NCBI RefSeq assembly: GCF_024721175.1
Contig: NZ_CP099400.1
Location: 248,001-312,000 of the forward strand
Length of the DNA stretch: 64,000 nt
Source: Rhizobium sp. Pop5
Lineage (GTDB): Bacteria > Pseudomonadota > Alphaproteobacteria > Rhizobiales > Rhizobiaceae
Direction of reading: 5' to 3'
In this document: one piece after another, positions 35,425 to 45,056 of the stretch
Position numbering within the stretch: position 1 is the stretch's first letter
How the letters are laid out: each line of letters begins with the position of its first letter
Translations under genes and position numbers: made by a program
Notes under the pieces: generated by a model
Database searches by the model: none
What the model saw: only the letters and a program-made list of their open reading frames with translations
Told to the model about the DNA's origin: nothing

Positions 35425-36644
35425 ATGAGCCGCCTCTTTCCCGATGTCTTCCGCAATCCGGCGATCCGCGCCAGCATGATCGCCATTTTCACCTTCGGAA
35501 TGGCGGGAGCGATGACGGCTCCTTATCGTTCAATCGTGGGTATCCGTGAACTGGGGCTGAGCGATAGCCTCTATTCCGTCCTGACCTTTGCATCGGCGGC
35601 CGTGAACGTCGTCGTCAGCGTCCTGCTCGGCAATCTCGCCGACCGGCTCGGCGAATATCGATCGGCGATGATCGGTGCCTGTCTCTTCGGCATCGTCGGC
35701 TACGGCATCGTCTATACTTTTCCGAGTGCGGCGATCTTCATCATCAGCGGATTGCTGCCCCTGCCGATCTACGGGGCGTTGAACTCGCTACTCTTTGCCA
35801 ATGCGCGTGCGGCGATGCAGGGCATGAACCGGAACGACATGGTGACGGCCAACTCCGGCGTGCGCGCCATGATCTCGCTTTCCTGGGTGCTGATCCCCGG
35901 CATTACGGGCCTCGTGCTTTCGGGCGCGTCGAGCATGCTGCCAGCCTATCTCTTTGCCGGCATCTCGTGTCTGATCTGCCAGGGCATCATCGTCTTTGCC
36001 CTGCCGAAGCGGACGGGAACGGAGATGGCCGCAGCTCACCATCTCAGCTATCTCGGCGCGCTTCGTCAGGTGGTATCGCCCCGAATCTCTGCGCATATCC
36101 TCGGGGTGGCGCTCATCACCAGCACGCTGCATCTCAACGACGCCCTTCTGCCGCTGATCGCGACGGGTGCGGCGCATGGGCGGCTCAGCGATGTCGGCAT
36201 CCTCGTCGGCATCGTTGCATTGCTCGAGGTCATCTTCATCATCGTCTGGTCGCGGATTGCGCGGAAGACCGGACAGATGACGGCGCTTGCCGCCGGCACC
36301 ATCATCTATGCTGTATTTCTCGGCCTTCTCGGTTTTGCCTCCGAGCCATGGCATCTTTACGCGCTCACCTTGATTGCGGGTATCGGCGCGGCGGCGATCA
36401 TCAGCATTCCGATCACCTATCTGCAGGATCTCATCGCTGACAGGCCGGGGCTCGGCAGCGCACTCATCTCCGTCAATATCTTTGCGAGCGCCGGGATCGG
36501 CGCGCTGGTCTTGCCGCAGGCACATCTGCGGCAGGTTATTCCGGAACCGCTATCCTGAGCGCCGTTACCGGATTGTCCGGGATCGCGATCCTCGGCTTCC
36601 TGCAAAGGCGCAAGGTCTATCGGATCGAGGCCGCCGGCGAGTAA
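35425..36644 (+). pseudogene. MFS transporter, disrupted by a frameshift near 36511
   Basis: An MFS transporter of the sugar-efflux type (FTFGMAGAMTAPYRSIVGIRE and NLADRLGEYRSAMIG). The reading frame as read stops at 36558 after the non-family tail LPQAHLRQVIPEPLS. A frame shifted by one base from about 36513 continues with AAGTSAAGYSGTAIL, then a hydrophobic last helix (LSGIAILGFLQRRK), to TAA at 36642-36644; this is what a normal C-terminus looks like. A single missing base near GGTCTTGCC (for instance one T) explains it. It may be a true inactivating mutation or a sequencing error. Without the last helix, function is doubtful. Confidence 0.75.
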
Positions 36645-36720
36645 GACGCGGCGAAGAATGTGGCTTTCATCCGAGTCCGTCTTGTGACAAGGGTGATGGA
36701 CCATTTCCTTTGAAGGCGAC

Positions 36721-37923
36721 ATGAAGGCGATCTCCGGCACGAACCTCGAACAGGCCAAGTCTCACAACCGGCGTGTGGTGATCGAGGCTGTCCGCACGAA
36801 CGGCCCTCTGTCTCGCGCCGCGATCGCCCGGATGACCGCGCTGACGGCGCAGACCGTGTCCAATATCGTCGAGGAGCTGGAGAGGTCGCACCTTCTCGTC
36901 GCGGCCAAGGCGCAAAAGCTGGCACGCGGCCAGCCGATCATCCCCTACAGCATCAATCCGAGCGGCGCCTATTCGATCGGCCTGGAACTTGGCCGCCAGC
37001 GCGCAAGCGGAGTCCTGACCGATCTTTCCGGCGTCGTCTGCGCGCGCATCGAGCGCCATGTCGAGCATGCCGATCCTCTAACCGCCATGCCGGTGCTGCA
37101 ATCCATCGTCGAAGATCTTCAACAGGCCTTCGCATTCGACCGGAACAGGCTGCTCGGCGTCGGAATGGCCCTGCCCGGCCGCTATGCCGACGGCGGCACC
37201 ACTTCTCTCAGCCCACAGAACCTGCCCGGCTGGCAGGATTTTCCTGTGGGGCATGAATTAGAACAGCGGGTGAAGGTACCTGTGCTGGTTGAGAACGATG
37301 CGACGGCGGCAGCGATCGGCGAGCGCCTTCATGGCGTCGCCCGCGGTTTTGCCAGCTTCGTCTATCTTTTTCTCGCAGGCGGAGGCGGCATCGGCGCCGG
37401 GATGTTCCTCGACGGCCACCTCTACAAAGGCAGCCGCAACAATGCCGGCGAGATCGGGCACATCATCGTCGAACCGCAGGGCAAGCTTTGCAGCTGCGGC
37501 AAACGCGGCTGTCTGGATCGCTACATCTCGCCGACCGTCGCCTACGAATTCATGGGCATCGCCAACGCCGAGGAGCTTTTGCCAGACGATCTCGATGCGC
37601 TGATCGCCAAGGGCGGCGAGGGTCTGGACGCCTGGCTCGATCAGGCCGTGCAGCCGCTGCGCCAGACCGTCGATTTTCTGGAGCTTGCCTTCGATCCGCA
37701 GACCATCGTGCTCGGCGGCAGCATATCCACATCGTTGATGCTCCGGCTTGCGGAGCGGCTGGAGCCGCTGCACACCCCGATCGATCCCGGCCAGAAGCGC
37801 ACCGCTCCTCGCGTCATGATCGGCATGACCGGCAAGGATACGGCGATCCTCGGCGCCGCCGCCCTGCCGATCTTCTCCGAGACGAATCCCAGGTTCGACG
37901 TCCTGCAAAAGCCGCTCGGTTGA
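36721..37923 (+). CDS. ROK family regulator (NagC/XylR-like)
   Basis: A 400-residue protein: N-terminal winged helix (GPLSRAAIARMTALTAQTVSNIVEELE), then a ROK sugar-binding domain with VGMALPGR, ENDATAAAIGE, GGGIGAGMFLDG and the zinc motif CSCGKRGCLD. An intact N-terminal HTH marks it as a regulator rather than a sugar kinase. It follows the MFS gene by 76 bp on the same strand. NagC-like proteins often control amino-sugar genes; the GH20-ABC cluster at 39.3-46.7 kb is a candidate target. Confidence 0.87.
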   Translation: MKAISGTNLEQAKSHNRRVVIEAVRTNGPLSRAAIARMTALTAQTVSNIVEELERSHLLVAAKAQKLARGQPIIPYSINPSGAYSIGLELGRQRASGVLTDLSGVVCARIERHVEHADPLTAMPVLQSIVEDLQQAFAFDRNRLLGVGMALPGRYADGGTTSLSPQNLPGWQDFPVGHELEQRVKVPVLVENDATAAAIGERLHGVARGFASFVYLFLAGGGGIGAGMFLDGHLYKGSRNNAGEIGHIIVEPQGKLCSCGKRGCLDRYISPTVAYEFMGIANAEELLPDDLDALIAKGGEGLDAWLDQAVQPLRQTVDFLELAFDPQTIVLGGSISTSLMLRLAERLEPLHTPIDPGQKRTAPRVMIGMTGKDTAILGAAALPIFSETNPRFDVLQKPLG

Positions 37924-37949
37924 ATCCGGTTCAGCCGATGGATTCGAGG

Positions 37950-37976
37950 CAGCCCGTCATTGAGCGCAACGGGCTG
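37950..37976. terminator. Hairpin between convergent genes
   Basis: CAGCCCGT at 37950-37957 pairs with ACGGGCTG at 37969-37976 between the ROK gene and the convergent hypothetical gene, overlapping the latter's 3' end. It lacks a T run, so it is only a possible terminator. Confidence 0.35.
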
Positions 37977-38859
37977 ATATGGACGTGCTCAAACTGTCCC
38001 TGAGCACGAAGCTCCCAGGAGCATTGAGGGGATTTGGCGCGGCCAGCCAGCGGTCTTTCGAAAAATAGGTTCTGGTTCGCATCTGCGGACCCGAAGTCGC
38101 CTTCAGGCCAAGAGCGAAATTGAAGTTATTTTCGCTGCCGGCTTCGCGCGTGAAGCTGAGATAGGAGCCGAACCGTTCGTGTTCGACATCGCGAAGGTTT
38201 TGGATCGACGCGAGCGTATCCTCGAAATCAGGCCAGCACGCCTGCTTCACAATGAGCTCGAAAATGCGCAGGACGGCGGGGGAGAGGCGCCCCTCGGCAT
38301 CTGTCTCCGGCCCAACCAACTTGGCACCGATTTCAACGATATCGCCCATTTCATTTCCGCGAACCCTGACGAAAGTCGAACTCAAGGGGCGCACCTCGGT
38401 CCGTTCGTAGATGCGCTGGAAGTAGCATTCATAGTTGCGATTGCGCATCGATGCGGCTTTCCATTCGCTCATCTCGATGCCACCCTCACGAAGAGCGCCG
38501 CAGATATTTGGCCCTGAGACCAGCCACATGCGCAGAAACTGGCTTGTCAACTCGAGCTTCGGGAGCTCGATCAGATGCCGCGAGAGGGATATGGGTGGAA
38601 GAGGAGAAGCCACCGTAGCGGGGTGGACGGCAGCGCTCGACAAGCGGGCAGTCTTACTGAGAGTTCGATATTCGAAAGGCCGGATCGGATCTTCGGCATG
38701 GCGGACTTCACGAATAAAAACAGCGATGCCTGCAAGAAGCAAAACGGATATCAAAAGCGCTGGCCAAAACAGCCGGCGCTGGTTGCTCCGCAATGGAACC
38801 ATCCTGTGCCAAAGTGGGCTGTCGCGAGGAGGCGCGGCTGCTGATGACTCTCTGCCCAT
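37957..38859 (-). CDS. Hypothetical single-pass membrane protein, 300 aa
   Basis: A 300-residue protein with a basic cytoplasmic N-terminus (RMVPLRSNQRR), one membrane helix at residues 31-49 (FWPALLISVLLLAGIAVFI) and a soluble periplasmic domain of about 250 residues that holds four cysteines before the end (GPNICGALRE; NYECYFQ; KQACWPDF). The ATG at 38859 follows GAGGTAGCGCC. No family is recognised with certainty; similar rhizobial proteins of unknown function exist. It is monocistronic. Confidence 0.65.
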   Translation of the reverse strand: MGRESSAAAPPRDSPLWHRMVPLRSNQRRLFWPALLISVLLLAGIAVFIREVRHAEDPIRPFEYRTLSKTARLSSAAVHPATVASPLPPISLSRHLIELPKLELTSQFLRMWLVSGPNICGALREGGIEMSEWKAASMRNRNYECYFQRIYERTEVRPLSSTFVRVRGNEMGDIVEIGAKLVGPETDAEGRLSPAVLRIFELIVKQACWPDFEDTLASIQNLRDVEHERFGSYLSFTREAGSENNFNFALGLKATSGPQMRTRTYFSKDRWLAAPNPLNAPGSFVLRDSLSTSISARCAQ

Positions 38860-39328
38860 GGCGCTACCTCACGAACACATGAGGAGTGGCGGCACTGGGC
38901 GCTTCAGCTTGGGCTGCAAAGATCTGGCGAGACCGGTGCCGTGGCAGATGAGATGCGTAGCACCGTTTCGCCGCGACAGTGTTGAAGAACTCGATCCGGT
39001 AATTAGGCATCGCCTCGCCATTGCTACTACTAGTCTTTTATAGCAGCGAGCGGCGAGGATAGAAATCTGATACTACTGGTATGGGTTGCACATCCCCATT
39101 TAACGAAAAGCGCTGGTGAGAATGCAGACCAGAGTCGCGCCTGGAATGCTGTTGATCTTCAGATCCTCGGTATTTTCCTTCAGGCTTCGCGGCATTCGGC
39201 CATAGCGATCGAATGACTCGTGAAGACGGCTTATTCACCGTCTTCAGCCATGGTCACGCCTGGATTTTGCGTGATGCCGAGGGCGCGCCTCTCCGCCGCA
39301 AAGGGCTTCCTCGATCCCAATCCTCGGC
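38860..39328. other. Intergenic region, 469 bp
   Basis: No supported gene. TGAAGACGG-CTTATTCA-CCGTCTTCA at 39221-39246 is a perfect hairpin with 9-bp arms, about 80 bp after the GH20 stop on the minus strand, and may end that operon although no T run follows. A minus-strand frame of 66 codons at 39038-39238 has no Shine-Dalgarno. Confidence 0.45.
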
Positions 39329-41350
39329 TTACGACTCCTGCAATCCGTAGAGCAGCGGCATCAACCCCGCGAGCGCCTTGAACCGCTCCCACGACTTGGA
39401 CGACGGCTTCGTCCAGCCGGTTTCGGCAAGGGCGGAAAGGCGCGGGAAGACGAGGCGGTCGAACACGGCGCGATCCGTCATCGGCTCGGACCAGATGCAG
39501 GCCTGGATGCCGAGGAGTTTCTCCTTCTGGCTCGCTGTCCAGCTGCCGATGGGATCGAAACTGTAGAGCTTTTCCGCATCGGAGGTACCTGCCCAGCTGG
39601 CGCCGGGTTCGTCCCAGTTGGGCCTGAGCGCCATGTCGAGGTAATAGACCTGTCCAGGGCAGACGACCATCTGGTAGCCGCGCTCGGCGAGCTCGGCCGA
39701 AACTTCGACATTGCGCCAGCTGCAAAGATAGCTCTTCGACTTGTCGATGACGTCGCCGTGGGCCGCTTCCTCCCAGCCGCCGGTGATGCAGCCCTTGCTC
39801 GCCAGGAAGCGCTGGACGCGCTCCAGGAATTCTGCCTGCAGGATAGCCGCACCTGAGCCGTGAATATCGTCGGCGCCATGCGTGTTGGTGACGACGTTCA
39901 GCCGCTTGGCATGCGCATCGGCAACTTGGTCCCCGGCAACGGCACGCAGGCGCGCAAGCGCTTCCGGTGAGCCGGACCATGCGCCAAGGGGGACCTCGTC
40001 GGCACCAAGATGGATCGTCTTGAACGGAAAGAGTTCGATCAGCTCTGAAAGGATCGTCTCGACGATTTCGTAGGTTCTTTCACGGGCCGGATTGATGCAA
40101 TTGTCGGGAAAGCCCTGAACTGAATAGTAGCTTCCGTTTTCCTGGGGATCGCGCAGCTCCGGTATGGCCTGCTGCATGGCGTAGCAATGCCCGGGCATAT
40201 CGATCTCCGGCACGATTTCCACGCCGAAACCCTTTGCATAGGCGACGATGTCGCGGATGGCGGCCTTGGTGTAATAGCCGCCCGTCCGGGCGGGGCTCGA
40301 ACCGAGCAGCGGCGGCACGGCAAGACCGTGGCCGCGCCATGCGCCGATCTCGGTCAGGGCTGGATAAGCGTCGATCTCGACGCGCCAGGCTTCGTCATCG
40401 GAAAGATGCCAGTGGAATCGGTTGAGCTTGTTCCAGGCCAGCACAGCAATCAACTTCTTGACCTCGGCCGCGGCATAGAACTGGCGGGCGACGTCGAGAT
40501 GGAGCCCGCGCCAGCCCATCGACGGCTCGTCGACGATCTCGCCGGAACCGGGAAACTGGAAAACTCCGGGATGCAGCCTTACGCCGCGCCAGATCTGGCC
40601 GAGTGTTACGAGGCCGTAGAGGAAGCCGGTCTTGCCGCTCGCCTCGATGGTGATCATTTCCTCATCGAAGCTCAGCCGGTAGGCTTCCAGGGCAAACCCA
40701 GCGGCATCCTTCAGGGCAACCGGAACCGCGCCTTCCGCTTCGCTGCGCATGATGCCTTCGACGGCGAAGAGATGGTTCACCAACGCCGCGAAGCCCTGAG
40801 CAGCGGCCTCCCCTTCGGCGCTCTGAGCCTGTGGCGCAAAACCGGCCGGCAGCGGCCGGCGGGAAGTGACGGCCACGCGGTTCGGCCAGGGAATGATTGA
40901 TACCTGAACCGGGGCATTGGCGGGAACGGGATAGATCTCGGCGCCGCGCTTCAGTGGCGCGTTGCTGACCGAAGATCGCGTCGGCTCGATAGAGAGCACG
41001 ATCGTGCTGCCGTCGGAAAGCGCGAGATAGGCGCTCGTCGCGCCGTCCGTCCAGTGGCGGAACTGCCAGCTCAGCGCGTAGACGGATATCGTCCAGGTCT
41101 CGCCCGCACCGAGAACGAAATTGGCCGGCGGCTGGAATTCGGTGAAATTCGAGAGCCGCTGCGAGATGGTGGCGCCTTCGACGCGGCCGGCGGGATCGAC
41201 GCGGCCCGGACCGCTGACGCAGAGGGAGAAATTCGAAAGCGGCTCGGTGCCGAGGTTCTTGAGGCGCAGGACGTAGGAAAATTCCTTGCCGTCGGCCGGC
41301 GGGTTCCAAAGGGTTTCAAGCCGCAGGGCTTTCGGTCGCGGTGTGGACAT
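39329..41350 (-). CDS. Beta-N-acetylhexosaminidase, GH20
   Basis: A 673-residue GH20 enzyme. An N-terminal beta-sandwich of the CHB_HEX kind (about 1-130), a GH20b domain (about 140-265) and the catalytic barrel (about 265-620) with LHLDVARQFY, WHLSDDEAWRVEI, IVPEIDMPGH and HLGADEVP. The Asp451-Glu452 pair is the catalytic dyad of substrate-assisted GH20 enzymes. No signal peptide is apparent, so it probably acts in the cytoplasm on imported chitooligosaccharides. A GTG at 41356 is an alternative start. It is the last gene of the dipeptide-type ABC operon. Confidence 0.9.
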   Translation of the reverse strand: MSTPRPKALRLETLWNPPADGKEFSYVLRLKNLGTEPLSNFSLCVSGPGRVDPAGRVEGATISQRLSNFTEFQPPANFVLGAGETWTISVYALSWQFRHWTDGATSAYLALSDGSTIVLSIEPTRSSVSNAPLKRGAEIYPVPANAPVQVSIIPWPNRVAVTSRRPLPAGFAPQAQSAEGEAAAQGFAALVNHLFAVEGIMRSEAEGAVPVALKDAAGFALEAYRLSFDEEMITIEASGKTGFLYGLVTLGQIWRGVRLHPGVFQFPGSGEIVDEPSMGWRGLHLDVARQFYAAAEVKKLIAVLAWNKLNRFHWHLSDDEAWRVEIDAYPALTEIGAWRGHGLAVPPLLGSSPARTGGYYTKAAIRDIVAYAKGFGVEIVPEIDMPGHCYAMQQAIPELRDPQENGSYYSVQGFPDNCINPARERTYEIVETILSELIELFPFKTIHLGADEVPLGAWSGSPEALARLRAVAGDQVADAHAKRLNVVTNTHGADDIHGSGAAILQAEFLERVQRFLASKGCITGGWEEAAHGDVIDKSKSYLCSWRNVEVSAELAERGYQMVVCPGQVYYLDMALRPNWDEPGASWAGTSDAEKLYSFDPIGSWTASQKEKLLGIQACIWSEPMTDRAVFDRLVFPRLSALAETGWTKPSSKSWERFKALAGLMPLLYGLQES

Positions 41351-41401
41351 GGTCACTCTTTCCTCTTGAAGGTCAGGCCTTTTGAAGGTTGCCTGTTGAA
41401 A

Positions 41402-42346
41402 TCAGTTTTTGAGCGTTCCGGCGTTGGAAACGCCGAGTGCGCGTATGAAGTGGTTGGGACCAACCTGTTCGACGACCGTTGATTCAGGGCGGCTCAGCGA
41501 ACGCACCTTTTCCGCCTGTTCGAGAAAACGCGCGCTTCCGCCGGTGACGAACGGCCTGCTGCCGTCAGGAACGGCCGAAAGCAGCAGCCGGGTGTAGGGA
41601 TGGCTGGGATTGGAAAGAACCCTCTCGGTGTTCCCCCATTCGACCATCTGGCCGGCAAACATGACGACGATCTCCTCGGCCACATGCGCTGCCGTCGCGA
41701 TATCGTGAGTGATGTAGAGCATGGCGAGATCGTTTTCACGCTTCACTCTGGCGAGCAGATCAAGAATGTCCTTGCGGATGGAAACATCGAGCATCGAGGT
41801 CGGTTCGTCGGCGACCAGCACGCTTGGTGCGACAGCAAGGGCGCGAGCGATGTTGACGCGCTGGCGCTGCCCTCCTGAAAGCTCGTGCGGGAATTTCTGC
41901 CGGGTCAGGCCGGGTTCCAGCCCGACGCTTGCCAGCAGGCGGGCAATCTCTTCGACAAGATCGGCCCTGGAGCTGCCCTGCCGGTGCAATTGCAGCGGCC
42001 GCGCCAGGTGATGGCTGACGGTGAAAGCCGGGTTGAGAGAGGAGAACGGATCCTGGAAGACCATCTGTACCTCGCGGCGGTATCGATGTTCGTCCTTCGC
42101 CTCGCCACGGGCGGTGAGTTCCTGCCCGTGGAAAAACAGCCTGCCTGCCGTCGGCTTGTCCAAGCGAGCGATGATACGGGCGCAGGTTGTCTTGCCGCAG
42201 CCGGATTCGCCGACGAGCGCCAGGGCCCGACCGGGAAAGAGTGAGAAGGACACGCCTTTCAGCGCGCGTACCGGGCCGAAATTGCGCGTGATGTCCTCGA
42301 GCCGGATCACGGCTTCGGAGATGACGGGATTAGCCTGCGCTTTCAT
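41402..42346 (-). CDS. ABC transporter ATPase, DppF/OppF type
   Basis: A 314-residue ATPase: Walker A GESGCGKTT, signature [15 protein letters not shown], Walker B VLVADEPTSMLD and the oligopeptide C-terminal motif HPYTRLLLSAVPD. It overlaps the preceding ATPase gene by 4 bases. It is the second ATPase of the importer in the GH20 cluster. Confidence 0.92.
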   Translation of the reverse strand: MKAQANPVISEAVIRLEDITRNFGPVRALKGVSFSLFPGRALALVGESGCGKTTCARIIARLDKPTAGRLFFHGQELTARGEAKDEHRYRREVQMVFQDPFSSLNPAFTVSHHLARPLQLHRQGSSRADLVEEIARLLASVGLEPGLTRQKFPHELSGGQRQRVNIARALAVAPSVLVADEPTSMLDVSIRKDILDLLARVKRENDLAMLYITHDIATAAHVAEEIVVMFAGQMVEWGNTERVLSNPSHPYTRLLLSAVPDGSRPFVTGGSARFLEQAEKVRSLSRPESTVVEQVGPNHFIRALGVSNAGTLKN

Positions 42347-43158
42347 GCCACGACTCCCGATAGATGCGGATTGCCGGGAAGCTGCGGAATGGCGTTCCAG
42401 AGCTTCCGCGTATATTCGTGCTTCGGCGCATGGGCGACCTGGCCGACATCACCCACTTCGACCAGTTCGCCCTTCAGCATGACGCCGATGCGCTGGCAGA
42501 GCTGCGCCATAAGATGCAGGTCATGGGTGATGAAGAGCACCGAGAAGCCGTAGGTTCGCTGCAGATCGACAACCTGCTCGAGAATCTCTCGCTGCACGAC
42601 GACGTCGAGCGCCGTCGTCGGCTCGTCCATGATGATGAGTTCGGGCCTCAGCGCCAGGCAGATGGCGATGACGATGCGCTGGCGCATGCCGCCGGAGAAT
42701 TGGTGCGGGTAATCGCTGATGCGATGGGTAGGAATGCCGACGAGGCGGAACATGTCTTCGGCGCGAGCCCGGGATTCCTCGTGCGAGCAACCAGTGTGCC
42801 GACGCAGGACGTCATGGAACTGCGCCTCGACCCGCATCAGCGGGTTCAGCGAATTCATCGCGCTCTGGAAGACCATGCCGATGCGCTTCCAGCGAATTCT
42901 CTGCAGCTCGCGTTCGGGCAGCTTGAGCAGATCTTGGCCGTCCAGCCGGATGCTGCCGCCGCTGATCCAGGCCGGAGCCTTGGAAAGACGGGTGATGGCA
43001 TAGGCGATCGTGCTCTTGCCGCAGCCGGATTCGCCTGCGAGCCCGAATATCTCGCCGCGGCCGATAGTGAAGGAGACGTCTTTGACGGCGCGGAATTCTC
43101 CCTTGTCGACGAGGTAATCGACGTTGAGCTTTTCGATCTCAAGCAGATTGTCGGTCAT
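42343..43158 (-). CDS. ABC transporter ATPase, DppD/OppD type
   Basis: A 271-residue ATPase with Walker [10 protein letters not shown], signature [17 protein letters not shown] and Walker [13 protein letters not shown]. The C-terminus is somewhat short for DppD and ends soon after APKHEYTRKLWNAIPQLPG. Four-base overlaps with both neighbours show tight operon coupling. Confidence 0.92.
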   Translation of the reverse strand: MTDNLLEIEKLNVDYLVDKGEFRAVKDVSFTIGRGEIFGLAGESGCGKSTIAYAITRLSKAPAWISGGSIRLDGQDLLKLPERELQRIRWKRIGMVFQSAMNSLNPLMRVEAQFHDVLRRHTGCSHEESRARAEDMFRLVGIPTHRISDYPHQFSGGMRQRIVIAICLALRPELIIMDEPTTALDVVVQREILEQVVDLQRTYGFSVLFITHDLHLMAQLCQRIGVMLKGELVEVGDVGQVAHAPKHEYTRKLWNAIPQLPGNPHLSGVVA

Positions 43159-44057
43159 CGGCCCAGCTCCAGTTCCCTATTGCGGGCGCGGGTGAGGCGG
43201 AACCAGCGCGTCAGCGCCGGGCCGGAGCGAAGCTGCGGGTTGGCGATTTCGTCGAAGGTGAAGTTGAGAAGCGCAAGGCCAAGCCCCGTCAGCGCGATGC
43301 CAAGCGCCGGCACGCCGATATCCCACCATGCGCCGACCATGATCGCCGAAGAATTCTGGGCGTTGTAGAGCATTGTGCCCCAGGAGACTTTCAGCGGGTC
43401 GCCGAAGCCGAGATATTCGAGTGTCGTCTGGGCGACGATCGCATAGATGATGCTGCCAACGAGATTGATGCCGATCAGCGTCGTCAGGTTCGGCAGGATT
43501 TCCACGAAGATGATGCGCCAGGCCGGCTCGCCGATCATCTTGGAAGCAGTGACGAAATCACGATTGCGAAGCGCCATCGTCTGCGACCGCGTCATGCGGG
43601 CGCCCCAGGGCCAGGATGTCAACGCGATGATCGTCATGATCGTCATCGGCCCCACGGTGCCGGCAAACGAGGCGAGCAGGATCAGAAGCGGCATGTTCGG
43701 GACAACAAGTACTGCATTCGTCGCGAGATCGAGCGCCGCATCGGTCTTGCCTCCGGCATAGCCGGCGATGAGCCCGATCGCCGTGCCGAGAACGGTGATG
43801 GCAATGCCCGTGGCAAAACCGACGGAGAGAGAGCTGCGGGCGCCCCAGACGAACTGGCGATAGACGTCCCGGCCCATCTTCGTGGTGCCCATGACATGTT
43901 CGATCGACGGCGGTTGGTGCGAGCGTCCGACACGCGCTCCAGGCTCACCGGGCGCGATAACAGGCGCAAACAGCGCCATCAGCCACAGGGCAATAATAAT
44001 GACGAGGCCGGCCAACGCTTTCTTCTGGCTGAGAACAGACCGTAATCCGAAACCCAT
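43155..44057 (-). CDS. ABC transporter permease, DppC type
   Basis: A 300-residue permease. Although the frame extends far upstream, the start at 44057 is clear: GGGAGGCGG precedes it and the protein begins MGFGLRSVLSQKKALAG, with the DppC loop MGTTKMGRDVYRQ later. The EAA loop here is FVTASKMIGEPAWRIIFVEILPNLTTLI. TAATG overlap with the DppB-type gene. Confidence 0.92.
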   Translation of the reverse strand: MGFGLRSVLSQKKALAGLVIIIALWLMALFAPVIAPGEPGARVGRSHQPPSIEHVMGTTKMGRDVYRQFVWGARSSLSVGFATGIAITVLGTAIGLIAGYAGGKTDAALDLATNAVLVVPNMPLLILLASFAGTVGPMTIMTIIALTSWPWGARMTRSQTMALRNRDFVTASKMIGEPAWRIIFVEILPNLTTLIGINLVGSIIYAIVAQTTLEYLGFGDPLKVSWGTMLYNAQNSSAIMVGAWWDIGVPALGIALTGLGLALLNFTFDEIANPQLRSGPALTRWFRLTRARNRELELGR

Positions 44058-45037
44058 TAGACCGCCTCCCGCAATCTGGGATCGACAAGGCCGTAGATGA
44101 TGTCGACGAGGAAGTTGGCTCCGAGCGTTGCGAGCGTCATCAGCAGCAACTGGCCCTGGATGACTGGGTAGTCGCGGGCGACACTCGCGGTATAGAGCGT
44201 CAGTCCCAGTCCGGGATAGTTGAAAACGATCTCGGTGACGATCGAGCCGCCGAAGACGGCGCCGAGCATCAGCGCCAGGTTCGTCAAGACGGGAAGCATG
44301 GCATTGCGCGCGCCGTAGCCGAACATGACCGTGAGGTGGCTGAGCCCCTTGGCGCGGCCCATGGTCACGTAATCCTCGCCGAGCACCGAGATCATCGACG
44401 AGCGCATCGTCGTCTGGAATTCGCCGATCAGGAACGGCGAAAGCGTCAGCACCGGCAGGATCGCATGGACGAAGACGCTGCCTGCAAAAGTGAAGTTGAA
44501 GGCGGGATCGAGATTGGGGTCGTAGGCATAGCCCACAGGAAACCAGCGCAGCGAAACCGCGAAGACGAAAAGCGTCGTCAGCGCGACGATGACGGGCGGC
44601 ACCGAAATCATGATCACCGAAAGCGGCGAGACGATCGTGTCGAAGCGCCCGCCGCGCCGCCAGGCCGAAACCGCACCCAGCACGACGCCGACGCAAAGCG
44701 AGAAGATGATCGCGGTCGTCACCAGGAAAACGGTCCAGATCGTCGAGCGTCCAAGGACCTGGACGACGGTCTGGGGGTAATATTTGACGGAGACGCCGAG
44801 ATCGAGGGTCGCAAGCCCTTTGATATAATCGACGAATTGCCAAAGCATCGGCTGATCGACCGCGCCAAAGCGCGCCTTGATCGCCTCGATGGCGGCGGGT
44901 GTCGCCCGCGGGCCGAGCTGGGCAACCATGGCATCGACGGGACTCCCCGGCATCAGCCGGGGAAGAACGAAGTTCACAACGATGGCGAACACCAGGGCGA
45001 CCGCATAGACGCCGAGGCGCCGGCTCGAAACGCGCAT
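44057..45037 (-). CDS. ABC transporter permease, DppB type
   Basis: A 326-residue permease with six helices, the loop RLMPGSPVDAMVAQLG and EAA region YVTMGRAKGLSHLTVMFGYGARNAMLPVL. It lies 19 bp after the binding-protein gene. With its neighbours it makes the importer that feeds the GH20 enzyme. Confidence 0.92.
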   Translation of the reverse strand: MRVSSRRLGVYAVALVFAIVVNFVLPRLMPGSPVDAMVAQLGPRATPAAIEAIKARFGAVDQPMLWQFVDYIKGLATLDLGVSVKYYPQTVVQVLGRSTIWTVFLVTTAIIFSLCVGVVLGAVSAWRRGGRFDTIVSPLSVIMISVPPVIVALTTLFVFAVSLRWFPVGYAYDPNLDPAFNFTFAGSVFVHAILPVLTLSPFLIGEFQTTMRSSMISVLGEDYVTMGRAKGLSHLTVMFGYGARNAMLPVLTNLALMLGAVFGGSIVTEIVFNYPGLGLTLYTASVARDYPVIQGQLLLMTLATLGANFLVDIIYGLVDPRLREAV

Positions 45038-45056
45038 TTCCGCTCCCTCGTCAGAT

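Noticed and set aside
39038..39238. Minus-strand frame of 66 codons between the membrane protein and GH20
   Set aside because: No Shine-Dalgarno and composition typical of noncoding DNA.
43155..44843. A 562-codon permease
   Set aside because: The extra 5' part is the other frame of the DppB-type gene; the true start is 44057 with GGGAGG before it.
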